From NCBI GenBank assembly GCA_963210315.1, contig OY723261.1, positions 744,001-808,000 on the forward strand: a stretch of 64,000 bases of DNA. The letters are read 5' to 3'. Below are positions 9,571 through 20,290 of the stretch, one piece after another (positions within the stretch are counted from its first letter, which is position 1; each line of letters opens with the position of its first letter). Source of the DNA: Rhynchopus euleeides. Taxonomy: Eukaryota; Euglenozoa; Diplonemea; Diplonemida; Diplonemidae. The notes under the pieces were generated by a model, which saw only the letters and a list, made by a program, of their open reading frames with translations, made no database searches and was not told the DNA's origin. The translations under genes and the position numbers were made by a program.

Positions 9571-11597
9571 CGAATTATCATCTCACATGACGTATATTTG
9601 CAACAGCAGGCCCAGCTGCTGAGCCGTGGGAAGTGTGGGGGGCTGCCTGCGTGGAAACAATCACAGACAACAGACATGTGGATGGATGTGGACGGGAAAA
9701 TTGACCCGGGTGTTCAAACGGGCATAATGAAGCAATTCAGACGCCTACCACTCAGTGGAAGCGCAGAACGAAACCACAAGACAGGCAAACGCGACGCTGG
9801 ACTCCAACAGAAATCCAACGCTAACGCAGCCCTGGCTGGGAAAACATGGGGACGAGTGCGAAGGAGGAGGCACTCTGGCAGGAACATTCGGCTCGGATAA
9901 GAGGGTGTGAATATATGAGGGGATGGGCAGCAGGCGCGGTGGGGGGAGGGTGGGGGGGAGGGATCAGTCAGAACGCACAGGCTTTCTTATTTCCAGTGGA
10001 GAAAGGGCGGGGGTATACGGGTTGTGTGGGGCCTAAAGACGCCAAACAAGAGGCCTTCGGCACGCAGCCTCAGTCAGAGGGTGCAGCACGCCAGCGGCAG
10101 TGCTGCCAAAGCACGGCGGGGGGGGAGAGAAACGATGCATCTGCAAATCACAAAGGGGCGGAGTGAACCAGTTGTACGTTCGATCGGATCGGGAGAACGC
10201 CCCCCGACGCGCACATGCATCCAGGTGCATTGCGCATCCTGCATGACTTGCATCGCATAGTTTCCTGTGTTGGATATTTTGCAGCAGCTCCAAAGTCAAC
10301 AGTTTTATGCACAAAAAGAGGACCCAACCCATATCCTTCTGGGTGGGGACTTTTTGTGCACCACAGGGCACACCCTATTTTTTTGGGGTAGATTTTTTTT
10401 TTGGCGCGCATCACCTGTGGTAGCCTGAATGGCCGTGTGGAAATCCAAGCGCACAGAAAACTGCGTTTGTCTCTGAATCGGTGCAAAACATTCGGGTATC
10501 GTAGTTTTTCATTTCACCGCCAACAAAAATACCCCTGTCGAAGGGGGAGAGGGGTGGGGTGGCAAGGGGGTAGAGGTGGGGTGGGGGGGAGAGGGGGGCT
10601 TGGTGTCTTACGATACCTATAAACTTTCCCGTTTTTTTTTTTGCGCGCAACAAATTTTTTTTGCCCAGCAAAAAACGCAAAAAAATCCGAGAACTTTCTA
10701 TTTTTTTCCGCTGCTGGCCACACTGAGTACACGGTGGACTCCCACACGTCAGGGTGCACCTTTTTGGGATATCGGAATATCGGGGGTCTGGACCCCCGCG
10801 AGCGGGGGTATGGACCCCGCTCGCGGGGGTCGTCTGGGCACCAAAAATAGCAGGGCAGACTCCCGCTAGCGGGGGTCCAGACCCCCGACAGCGGGGGTCC
10901 AGACCCCCACTCGCCCAGACCCCCGCCCCAGACCCCCGCTCCAGGGGGTGGGAGTCCACCGTGTACTCCATTCCCCCCCCCCCCACCCTCCAAAACACAC
11001 TCCCCCCCCTCCTCTTTTCCGAAAAAATAACTCAGACACGTCACACAGAACAAAAAAACACATCTCCCCTATTTACTCTCCCCTACTTACTTTACTGGTA
11101 TCGATGCCCTGGACATGCCCCATGGAGACATGCCAGTGACGTATTTTTCTTCATAAAAAAAGACAATCATCCTTCCATTTCTCTTCCTCCCCCTCCCACT
11201 CACCCTCCCATCAGCCATTCACTGGCTTACCAAACTTTTTGTTTTGCCTATCACATAGGCGTGTGTACAGGAAGAGTCTTCCCAGGCTTGCGAGAGCAAC
11301 ACGGGAAAGTGGGGTCGGGAGGGAACTGAGCAAGGCAAAAGAGACAATACTGAGAGAGAGAGAACGGGAGAGGGAGGGGGCGGGGGGAGAAGCGAAGAGA
11401 GGGGGGGAGGGGGAGGGGGGGGGGGGGAAGTGCGGTACACAAAAAATGGACCCACACACCCCCACCACCACCACCACCCCTACCCCCTTCCCAACCCCCC
11501 CTCCTACCCACCACTCCCCCGGCTGAAGATCCAGAATTCACCTCTCCTTCATAGCATGCCCCCCCTTTCCCCTAGGTTCTATATTAACCCCCAAGGC
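9571..11597. other. Intergenic stretch without a supported gene
   Basis: About 2 kb containing the small terminal-repeat element at 10725-10968, T/A and G/C homopolymers, a GA-rich stretch near 11355-11430 and a CCACC-rich stretch near 11460. I see no coding sequence that resembles the confirmed genes. Confidence 0.55.
10725..10968. mobile_element. Small foldback element with perfect terminal inverted repeats
   Basis: The left end GAGTACACGGTGGACTCCCA (continuing one base, 10725-10745) is matched perfectly by its reverse complement at 10948-10968. Between them are repeated GC-rich blocks related to gggggtccagacccc, in both orientations, so most of the 244 bp can fold back on itself. I could not find a convincing target-site duplication. 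The structure is MITE-like; the superfamily is unassigned. Confidence 0.6.
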
Positions 11598-14500
11598 CTA
11601 GTGGTGGCCGCTCAGAGGCCCGAGCTGCATCATCCCCATCGGGGGCTGCATGAGCAGGTGCTGGGGCAGGGTGGTGTACTGGTGCATGTCCGGGATCCCT
11701 GCGGGCAGCGTGGTTGCCATCGGGAAGGAGCCAGCGCCGGGGAGCTGCGACATGTTGGCTGCTGCCGTCGAACCCTTGCACTTGAACTGGGGGAGGCACT
11801 CCCACTGCGCGCCCAGGGGGGTGTTCACCTGGTGCAGCTGGTTGGGAGACCGCTTCTTCTGGTGCGCCCAGCACGTCGTGGGGCCCTCAGGGTGGATAGG
11901 GGCGGGCTGGCCGTACATCCCAGCGACCTGTGGTGGGTGAGGTGAGGTGAGAGGAGTGGGGTGGTAGAGGGTGGGGGAGAAGGCAGCTGTGGAGGTGTTG
12001 GGGTGGCTAGCGGGGGGGGGGGGGGGAACACAGTGTACGGAAGATGTCCAATGGGGAGGGAAACGTGGGAGGGGCGTGGGAGAAGAGAAGGGTGTGGTGC
12101 AGGGGTGACAGAATGTTGCGAGTCGTTTTTTTCCTCCCCCTTTTCCTCTGTTCATTTGAAAAGGATTGGGGCAGTGGTCGCGCTAAATATTGGAAAAATC
12201 TCCCAAAATTTGGAAATCGGGAGCGAAAAAACGTACCTGAAAAAGGGGCTCGTTTTTGGGCGGGGAAACCGCGTTTCGTTGCATTTCCGAGCCTCGCCCG
12301 GATCGTAGTGGGGTCATTTTGAAAAAATGGGCTTGTTTGAAGACACTCAAATTTTCCGTCCTGGTTGTCTCTACAGCATGTGATCAGTAACAACCCGGGC
12401 TAGCACACGCTGTAGTGCTGCACACGCTATACAGGGGGGGTCTGGGGGGCGGAGCCCCCCAGCCGCCGGAGGCCACGGTAGTGAGTATCTGTTCCTTGCG
12501 CCGTAGTAGGAGCGCGTGGGAGTTGCGGGCGTACAGATTCTGTATGAGTTGGATGCGTCCTCCTGAGGCTACTGAGAGTGGTCTGGGTCCCATTCGCTGA
12601 TGTGAACCCAAAGGACTTGGCTACAAGACAGGCACACGCTGCAGCCTAGTGGTACAGGGGGGTCTGGGGGGCGGAGCCCCCCAGCCGCCGGAGGCCACGG
12701 TAGTGAACATCTGTTCCGAGCTGAACTCGGTGTGGATCACTCCGACATCAGGTCGGAGCCCAGTGCTGCGCGGGAAGCAGTCACTCGGTAGGGAAGGCAA
12801 AAGGGGTGCTGAGAGTTTCATGCAAAGCGATGCTTGTGGAAGTTTGGGGAACGGCGAACCTCAGGGCGTGAAGAGCAGCAGCCGTCAAGGCCACCCACCC
12901 ACCCACCCCCGCCCCGCGGGGCCCATTTTTTTCTCTCCCCGTCTCTGCCTTCTTTTGAACATTTGAGATCCGTGCGAAACGCCATGGGGTCACTTTCATT
13001 TTTTTGGTGCAATTTTTTCATACTGAATTGGGGTACCAAAACTTTTCGAGTTGTGGACAAATCCCTGTTTGCAAATAAAAAACGTACCTGGGACCCCCCG
13101 TGTATAAGTCCCCCCCCCTTACCCCCGTGTTTAAGTCCCCCCCTGGGGGTCTGGCAGGGGGGGGACTTAAACACAGGGGGACCTAAACACGGGGGTGGGC
13201 TGGTCTGGAGGGTCATCAGGTGGCCCCTAGGCCCTCCAGGTGCTGTCAGAGTCGAAAAGTGGGGTGCCAAAAGTCCATCCGGACCGGAATTACCCCCCTA
13301 CGACAGCAGAGGAAGAGGTCTTCTTGGTCTCCACTGTGCCACCCCCGTGTTTAAGCCCCCCCTTTGTTTAGGTCCGCCCCCCCGTGTTTAAGTCCCCCCC
13401 GGCCGAAAATCGCCTCCAGGGGGGGGACTTAAACACGGGGGGTCCCAGGTACCTCAAAAAATCGCCGAAAATGCCGGGAGTAGGGAGTGAAGTTAGCGCG
13501 ACCACTGGATTGGGGGCGTGATTTTTTTTCCCGCACCTTCTTGCTTCTGTGGGAGAAGCAACAGCAAAGGGGGATGGGTAAGTGAGAGAAAATTTGGGGA
13601 AGAAATACCTCCGGTTCCTCCTGGCTGGACGACATCTTGCACTCGGTGCCAGGGTTGCACTGATACAGCCCGTTGGGGAGAAGCATCACGTTGTTCGGCC
13701 CACGCAGTTTTCCGTGAAGGCTGCAGTTCTGCTGCAGGGCAGCGAAAAAAAGGGGATTGGGGGAGTCGGACGGAGGGGGCGGGGGGGGTACAACGAGCAA
13801 CCAGCCAACCAGGGGGAACGGGGTTGCTAGGTAAGGAGGCCCCATTTGCATATTTCTTCCCGCAAGCCCGTCAAAGGGGTCTTTGGAGGTCACCTTAAGA
13901 CACGGGGGGACATCCGGGGACAAACCGGTAAAATCGGGGAAAATGACCAAAAAAAAGAGTGTGGGGAGTTGGGTCCAGTTTAGCAAAGTGAGCTCATTTT
14001 TCAAATTCCAGAATTTTTGGGGACGCTTCCTGTGCCCGGCCTCGCGGGTGGGGTGTTAGGGAATCCACCCCGTGGTCACCCACTGCCCCCTGCGACACGG
14101 GGACAGGGTTAGGGGACCGGCACAGCCCAGGACGGCGACGTACGACTTGGTGCTGCTGATAGGGACTCGAAACGAGAGCAGTGCACGGTCAGCAACGCAC
14201 GGACACAGGTCGTTGGTGCCAGGCACGGTCCACTTTTGAAGCCGTACCCCAGAGACTCGGTAGCTCGACAGTAAGCGAAGGCACTGCCCGGGCGCGCGGG
14301 GGGAGGACATGGCAGACGGCCTTAGGAGTGCCGGTCCGGGCGTCCCACTGTACCGCCCTGCGTCAGCCACGCCATCCTCAGGTCTGCACCAGATCAACCT
14401 GGAAGTCGCTCCAGCACGTGCCACCCACCGCCAGCTATGCTGCGAGAAGTGAGCACACCCGTTGTCCACACCCAGGTGCAGGAAGCGTGACACAAAGTTG

Positions 14501-16908
14501 AGGAGCACACTGCACTGCAACGCTCCACCATGCACCACGATGCGGCATGCGATGGTGGCCCCTGTGAGGGGCACACCTCCGCCAAGCCAAGGTGAAGTCG
14601 ACCGCGAGGAGACTGACGGCGGCACGCTGAGTACCACGGGGGGTACACGTGTCGACTCCGGTGAGTATGTGGAGCCGCCGCCATTGTTCGTTCGTCGGCA
14701 GCAGTATTCCCGCGAAACCTCCCGTTGGTGTCCGACGGCCACCAACGGGAGGTTTCGCGGTGTCGCTGACGGGACACATTGCTCCGCGTTGCCACAGGTG
14801 CTGCGCCCTACGCCCTGACTCACTGACGGTTGCCCCCTGGCACGTACATTCGCAGCCCTTGCCAACCCCGGAAGTCAGGGCGTCGAGACGGCTTCGGTAC
14901 CGACCAAGCAGTAAAGAGATCTACGAGGTGTCGGAGGGAGGAGGCGAGCACAAAAGGGCGTCGGCTACCGCACGCCCTTTGGGCGCAGCCGACGACCGAC
15001 CGTACCGGCCCCCGGCCCCCGGCCGGGAGGGAGGTGGGGGGGGGGGGGGGGGGGCGGGGGGCGTGGGGGGCGGAGCCCCCCACATGGGGGGTCCGGGGGG
15101 CGAAGCCCCCCGGAAAATTTTTTGAGCTATTTTGGCCAAGTCCCTGCCCGTACGGGCAGAAAAATGGAAATTCGATGACGCGTTTTAGGCCTCAAAACGG
15201 GCTCAAAACTCAGAAATTCCTTTGAAATCGGGCTCAAATATGCAAAATAGGCCCACCCCGGAAAATTTTTTGAAAAGGGTCCCCCTATAGACGGTCACCA
15301 GAAAACCGCCAAAAAAGTTTTGAGGGGACACAAAAAAACCGGTGCCACCTACCGGTTTTACCGGTCCGCCTGTCCCGCGTGTCCCATGTCCGGTTACCGG
15401 TAAAAAACCGGTTTTGTGACAAAGGCCCAGCGGTAAACTAGCGGTAAAAACGGTAAAAACGGTAAATTCGGTATTTTGGGGTGACCTCCTTTGTGCTGAA
15501 ATTTTCACATTTCTTTTGTGAGAAAAGGTATCTGAACTTGCGGATACCGAAGGCCGCCCCCGCCCCTCCTCCAAGGGCACTCAATAAGTTCAAAAGCCCA
15601 AAGTCAAACAGCGTGAGGAATGTCAGCTGTGACATACCGACTGGCCAGAGCTCTCAGGCTTCCCCCCCATGCCCTCGTTGTTCGCGGGCAGCTTGCACTG
15701 CGACCCCTCACGGCAGCGGTACTGGCGGGACCCAGGGAACGTCTCCGTGACGTTGTTCGGCCCACGCATCTTACCGTGCACGGCGCACGCCTGAGTGGGG
15801 TGTAGTAGAGTTAGAGAACCATAAGACACAGAGGTGTGGTTGGGGCGGGAGGGTACGTATGGAAGAGAGGGCAAGATATGGCTCTGATTTGGCATATGGG
15901 TTCGTCCCAAAGCCCCCCACCCCAAAGTGGCCTTTTTGGGCTTTTTTTTGCTGAAAACCAGCTGATTTGGCAAATCGTAGTTTTTGTCCAATTAGACCAC
16001 CCAACTCCGCCAAACTCGGATCAAATCAGGTGGGGAAAAGTTGAAAAAATCAGAAGAAACCACAAATCCCAACCCTCAAACCTGGCCCAAAAGTGATATG
16101 GGGGGGGGGCTTCCTGAGGGCGAATGCGGGGATGGGGACAACAATCATACCACAGGGCCCGACGGCGCGTTGGGGTCCTGGGTCACCACGGCGGGGATCT
16201 TGCACTGCGAGCTCTCCTTGCACTTCCAGCTCGTGGAGCCAGGGTAGGTCGGCTCAACGTTGTTCGGCCCGCGCACCTTCCCGTGCAGCACGCACGTCTG
16301 TGAGGGGTGTGGGTGTGCGGAGTTGAACGATGCGTATTTTCGCTTGCTAATCGATGTTGGATCGTGCACAGGTTAAAAACACAGCCCAGCAGCGAAGGCC
16401 AACTTAGTTGCCTGCCTTGCATAACATTCTGCCGATCGGCTGAACACGCGGCACTCGCTCGCAGGATGGCATGCCAGAGAGCATCCCCGCCTGTCAACAC
16501 CAAGGCCATACCACGTTGCCCGGCGGGGTCGGGCCCTCGCTCCGCGGCACACCAACGTTCTCCGACACCTTGCACTCGGAGCCTGCCTTGCACTGGAACT
16601 CACGGGAGTTCGGGTAGGTCTCCTCAACGTTGTTCGGGCCGCGCACCTTCTTGTGCTTCACGCACATCTGTAGTAGGGGCGATGAGGTGAAGTGATACAG
16701 TCCCCCCAGCAAGACACAGCGGAGACAACGGGGCACCACGAACGATAGGCACGCATCAACATACCAGGGCACCTGCAGGCGGCTGCTTCTGCTTGGGCAT
16801 GGCCCCGGCACCAGCACCAGCGGCACCGGCACCAGCGCCCGCACCCGCACCACCCACACCGCCCATCGGGCGGTGCTGCTGCGGCATCAAAGACCCCATC
16901 ATCGCCAT
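11598..16908 (-). CDS. Five-module Cys/His-finger protein, nearly one exon per module
   Basis: Six exons, all joined in phase 0, give 349 residues: 16765-16908, 16512-16667, 16151-16297, 15638-15790, 13609-13728 and 11598-11927. All donors start GTAT (GTATGT, GTATGG, GTATGA, GTATGT, GTATTT) and all acceptors are CAG. Exon 1 encodes a Met- and Gly/Ala-rich leader. Exons 2 to 5 each encode one module with the pattern C-x2-H-x-K-x-R-G-P-N-N-V then an aromatic residue and C-x5-C-K; exon 6 holds a fifth, more diverged module (CWAH, KRSPNQL, ECLPQFKCK) followed by a Met/Pro/Gln/Leu-rich tail. Spacing is C-x2-H-x(18-21)-C-x5-C, so each module offers four potential zinc ligands plus conserved basic residues. 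A nucleic-acid-binding role is an inference. I do not match the module to a named family from memory. Exon 5 has a tandem CAGCAG acceptor; I chose the second CAG because it keeps one residue before the first Cys, as in the other modules. Confidence 0.8.
12431..12500 (+). repeat. GC-hairpin module, copy B
   Basis: Same module as copy A with one extra G in the leading run and GTGAGTATC in place of GTGAACATC. It is in the same orientation as the other three copies. Confidence 0.85.
12655..12718 (+). repeat. GC-hairpin module, copy C
   Basis: Essentially identical to copy A over the whole module, and about 220 bp downstream of copy B inside the same element. The two copies in one element suggest an internal duplication. 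Confidence 0.85.
13084..13452. repeat. Foldback block of GTTTAAGTCCCCCC repeats
   Basis: Left arm GTACCTGGGACCCCCCGTG (13084-13102) is matched by its reverse complement at about 13434-13452. Inside are at least seven copies, in both orientations, of a short unit related to CCCGTGTTTAAGTCCCCCC. It lies at the right side of the hAT-like element 12172-13517 and may be a subterminal repeat array or a nested foldback. Confidence 0.65.
14710..14760. repeat. Perfect 20-bp inverted repeat
   Basis: CCGCGAAACCTCCCGTTGGT (14710-14729) and its reverse complement (14741-14760) are separated by 11 bases. It lies in the middle of the intronic element 13885-15489. Confidence 0.85.
15033..15118. repeat. G-run and GC hairpins
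   Basis: A run of G is followed by two hairpins of the form gtggggggcggagccccccac and ccggggggcgaagccccccgg. The first resembles the GC-hairpin module of the hAT-like elements, but the conserved flank (gccgccggaggccacggtag) is absent. Confidence 0.6.
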
Positions 16909-18318
16909 TGTGTGAGTGTGTGGATTGGGAGGGGTGCAGCTGCATCGGGTGATTTGTGTGGACAAAGAGGCTTGCGATGGGTAGTGTTCAAAGCACCGAT
17001 GGAAGTTGGGGGAGGTGAGTGGGTGAGTGGGTCGGAGGACAGCTGCCATGCATCCTCGGCTATCGACACCGTTCACAGCATCAGCCAAAAGGAACACTGC
17101 TGCGATCTGCTCCGACAGTCCCTGCTGTTGAAGAACACCTCCGCAGTATCACGGCGGTATGAGAAAGACACTCAAACAAATCCACTGCCAGGGCCTTCCT
17201 GCCCAACCAATAGGTCTGTGGAGGGGTAGCACTTGAAAGAGTGCCCCAGGGAGATCAATTGAAGGCTTTCATCAGAGGCAGTTGGCCTGGTGCACTGGTT
17301 TGGGACCTGGAAGGTGTACATGAGGGAACACATGCGCTGACAACAGCCTTCTGTACACAAGACCCATGGAAGCACAAACTGCTGCTCGCACAGCACCAGA
17401 TCAATAATAGGGTCGCCTGCAAAAAAGACAAGGCTCTTCCTGCCGTGTGCGATTGCTTCTTCAGAATTCTACTAACACACAGGCGGGACAGCCGACAGGA
17501 CCCCAGAGAGGAAGACAGCAGCACTTGAGACGTTGCGGTACAGGAATCCAAAGACATTGAGAACAACACACACTCCGCCACCACCCCAGCCCGCCCCCGC
17601 CCCCCACTCTGCCCTCAGCATAAGTCACATCATACGGACTTCGAAACCACCCCTTCGAGAGTGGCGCTGTCAATATGTCCAACCATGTGGATACCACACA
17701 ACCTATGGTGACATGGGGATCAGCACGCGTCACATTCTCAGTGTCAGGGTCGGGGGTGGGGGTGTTTGAAACAAGAATAGATACAGGCTTGGCACTGGCA
17801 ACGCCATTGCCATCATTCGCCGCAACCGCGCGAGATTGCTTTTTCGGCGCTCAGTGTCTCGATAGAGACACTCGCTCGGACATCTGCTTCTGGCAGGGCC
17901 GACTCACCCCTCGCTGAGAGTACTCGCCCTTTAGGCGGGGATGCGTGGCTGTGGCTGTGCAGAAAACAATCAAAAGAAAAAGCGGCTCAGAGGAGGTGTT
18001 AGGCAATAATGAGCACACACAATATATGAGAACGCCCACCCCCCACCCCTCCCCCCACCCCCCAGGTTAACCCATCCCCCCTTTTGCTTTGCAGTGGGGG
18101 CAGAGCGCACCGAGCACACCCTCCCCATCCCATCCACCGCTCCGGGCTCCTGAAGCAATCACCACCGCACAGCGCACGAGCCATCCAGGGCATCCGCTCC
18201 GGGGGGCACGCTGTGCCGACTGGCTCGGGTGGTTTGGGGCAGTTGAAGCAACAGCCCCAGTTCCACACTCCGGACGACCAGCAGGACCACACGCTGATCA
18301 GCGTCTCCCTGTTAAATC
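16909..18318. other. Intergenic stretch without a supported gene
   Basis: About 1.4 kb between the finger-module gene and the methyltransferase. The short frames have no codon bias or domain support. A small perfect hairpin (gtgtct-cgatag-agacac) lies at about 17861-17878. Nothing else is recognisable. Confidence 0.5.
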
Positions 18319-19167
18319 TCACGCCCTCTTGCTAATTTCGAAGGTGGAGGTTGGCTCGCGATCCGGGCCTGTCTGGGAGGAGATGAGAGTCACATCGCAC
18401 GACAGCAACCGGAGTGCGTCGAGCACCTCATCGAGATGGGCAAACGTCTGCGATGTGTCCTTTGCCCGCTCCCGGCAGACAACCAGCCCCACGGGGTGAG
18501 AGGGCCCGCTGAGAAGGGCGTCGAGGGTCCTCACGAAGGGGTCCACCAGCTCCTTCAGCCACACCACCTCGGAGGCAACAACGTAGTCAACGTCGCTGAG
18601 GCTGGCCTGCAGGGCACGGGGGAGGGGCTTGTTCCAATCCAGCACCGCAGCGGCAGCCGTGCCGCCCTTCTCGCCTATCGCTGAGGAGTTGGGCCAGCAA
18701 GGGTCAGCAGCCTCAGCCGTGCTGTTGATGTGGATGTTGGGTTGGAGCATGTCCGACGTGACAGAGGCGATGTCTGTGAGGAGGATGTGCGCCCCCGTCG
18801 CTGCCGCGCAGAGCCCGGCAAGGCCTGTGCCGGATCCGAGCTCGATGACCTTCTTCCCCGCGATGCGGGAGCCCATCTCGCCGTTGCGGAGCTGCTCGAT
18901 CATCGCCCAGGCCCCATCCCACACAGTGAACCCTGTCGCGGCGGCGACGGAGTAATCCTCGTCGAAGAAGTTTGAATCCTGCGCATCGTCCTCCTCCAGG
19001 TCTTTACGGAGGATCCGCACGACACACCCGGCACATTCGGCTGTCACCGCGACACCGTGCTGCTGCTGCTGCGTATCCCCGCCATTTTGCAGCGCTGTCT
19101 GGGGCATCCCTCTGGGGCGAGGGGGAGGGGGGGCTTTCGGCAGAGGATGGTGACGGTGTGCGTGCAT
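18319..19167 (-). CDS. METTL21/Methyltransf_16-type protein methyltransferase
   Basis: A 282-residue protein starting at the ATG at 19167; the frame is open further upstream but only through T/C-rich leader-like sequence. The S-adenosylmethionine-binding loop is clear (VIELGSGTGLAGL, from about residue 106). It is preceded by the GFTVWDGAWAMIEQL segment typical of the family, where a Trp precedes the cofactor-binding core, and followed by an acidic strand end (LLTDIA). A later DYVVASEVVWL segment (about residues 193-203) occupies the family's post-core position. Relatives methylate lysine or other side chains of specific cytosolic proteins; the substrate here is unknown. The first 40 residues are His/Pro/Gln rich and probably disordered; the downstream Met in RGMPQT is an alternative start. 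A motif shared with two other places in the window lies 24-64 bases upstream. Confidence 0.85.
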   Translation of the reverse strand: MHAHRHHPLPKAPPPPRPRGMPQTALQNGGDTQQQQHGVAVTAECAGCVVRILRKDLEEDDAQDSNFFDEDYSVAAATGFTVWDGAWAMIEQLRNGEMGSRIAGKKVIELGSGTGLAGLCAAATGAHILLTDIASVTSDMLQPNIHINSTAEAADPCWPNSSAIGEKGGTAAAAVLDWNKPLPRALQASLSDVDYVVASEVVWLKELVDPFVRTLDALLSGPSHPVGLVVCRERAKDTSQTFAHLDEVLDALRLLSCDVTLISSQTGPDREPTSTFEISKRA

Positions 19168-19190
19168 GCCGGAGGGAGAAGGGGGTGTAG

Positions 19191-19231
19191 TGAAGCAGAA
19201 GTGGAAGTGGAAGGAATCACAAGCTGATCTC
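19191..19231 (-). promoter_or_regulatory. Copy 2 of the shared upstream motif, before the methyltransferase
   Basis: The plus-strand pattern is gtgaagcagaag, then gtggaaggaatcacaag, then ctgatctcac. Its position just upstream of the methyltransferase start suggests a promoter or 5'-leader element for a minus-strand transcript. The other copies are at 4147-4185 and 40732-40772. Confidence 0.3.
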
Positions 19232-19783
19232 ACTTGGGGAGGGGTGGGGGTGGGGGTGGTGGGGAGAGGACGTCTGCGCTTTTTAATGAAACGGCTTCGC
19301 GTTCGATTGTTGGGTTATGTCGCATCGTGGCACTAAGAGCACCGCCGGTTGCATTGTCTTTGCTTTGTTTTGTTGCATTTTTTTTTTGCTTGTTGCGCGA
19401 GCCTGTTGCACCGGCGATAATCCTGGTGTGCAAAGGCCAGGCCGCAGGGGCAGGCGTGGTTACCCGCAGAGGCGGCGGGTGCTTGGATTTGCAAAGCTGT
19501 CAGTTGTCGATGTTTGACCCTCAGCATGGGATCACCATCCGGTAGAAAACGGGCATCCCTCTCGTCACGAAGATGGAATGGGATTCCGTTTCTTGCGTTG
19601 CACACTTCTCCACCACCACCACCCCCCACCTCAGAACAACTCTTGGGTATCGACGTCCCCCAGCCTGACAGACGAGACAATCAGACAGTGGCGCAGAAGG
19701 CGTTGCACTCACGGAGGATAGCCGCTAGTTTTCGTCTCCCCACCTCGGCGGGAAAAAAATCCTCTCTACACGACACACACACA

Positions 19784-20290
19784 CACGGTGGGATCTTGTA
19801 AATCTTACATGTATAACTACAAGTATATACATGTATTATACATGTATAATACTTGCATGTCAACTATTATACATGTATAATACATGTATATGCCTGAAAT
19901 ATACATGTAAAATACATGTATATCAAGTAAAAATACAAGTATAATACTTGCATGTCAACTATTATACTTGTATTTTTACTTGATATACATGTATTTTACA
20001 TGTATATTTCAGGCATTTACATGTATTTTACATGTATAATACTTGTCATGCAAGTATTATACATGTAAAATACTTGCATGACAAGTAAAATACATGTATA
20101 ATACATGTATAATAGTTGACATGCAAGTATTATACTTGTATTTTTACTTGATATACATGTATTTTACATGTATATTTCAGGCATATACATGTATTATACA
20201 TGTATAATAGTTGACATGCAAGTATTATACATGTATAATACATGTATATACTTGTAGTTATACATGTAAAATTTACAAGATCCCACCGTG
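19784..20290. mobile_element. AT-rich foldback element with near-perfect arms
   Basis: The element begins CACGGTGGGATCTTGTAAAT and ends with the reverse complement. The two arms of about 200 bp are almost identical inverted copies. The body is built from the palindrome TACATGTA and related ACTTGTAT/ACTTGCATG units, with a second level of inverted repeats inside. It stands out sharply as an AT-rich island in GC-rich surroundings. The left end abuts an (AC)n tract, so a CACA duplication on both flanks is suggestive only. It is a MITE-like hairpin element of unassigned superfamily; the short frames in it, which mirror each other on the two strands, are not genes. Confidence 0.8.

Larger units (their letters stand above)
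12172..13517. mobile_element. hAT-like non-autonomous DNA transposon, 1,346 bp, inside an intron
   Basis: Perfect terminal inverted repeats CAGTGGTCGCGCTAA and TTAGCGCGACCACTG are flanked by a perfect 8-bp duplication GATTGGGG (12164-12171 and 13518-13525). An 8-bp duplication with CAGTG-type ends is typical of hAT elements. It lies wholly within the last intron (11928-13608) of the finger-module gene; without it that intron would be about 330 bp. It carries two copies of the GC-hairpin module and a foldback at 13084-13452, and shares its 12880-13020 part with the element at 8586-9563. No transposase frame is visible. Confidence 0.85.
13885..15489. mobile_element. GGAGG-end DNA element with 3-bp duplication, 1.6 kb, inside an intron
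   Basis: Ends GGAGGTCACC (13885-13894) and GGTGACCTCC (15480-15489) are inverted repeats; TTT flanks both sides (13882-13884, 15490-15492). Both subterminal regions carry ACCGGT/CGGTAAA motifs. The left part shares about 40 bp (around 13951-13990, aaaaagagtgtggggagttg and onward) with the left part of the element 34104-36441, which has the same kind of ends, so the two look like one family. A 3-bp duplication is the PIF/Harbinger pattern, but the ends are short and the superfamily is not certain. It fills most of the intron 13729-15637. A 269-codon minus frame at 14056-14865 lies inside but shows no domain that I recognise. Confidence 0.5.

Noticed and set aside
8821..12718. Conserved short peptide (VASGGWGAPPPRPP) in minus frames through the GC-hairpin modules
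   Set aside because: The similarity is at the DNA level of a transposon module and includes a hairpin; the surrounding frames differ between copies, so there is no sign of protein selection.
14056..14865. A 269-codon minus frame in an intron of the finger-module gene
   Set aside because: No domain or start context, codon use unlike the genes, and it lies inside a transposon-like element.
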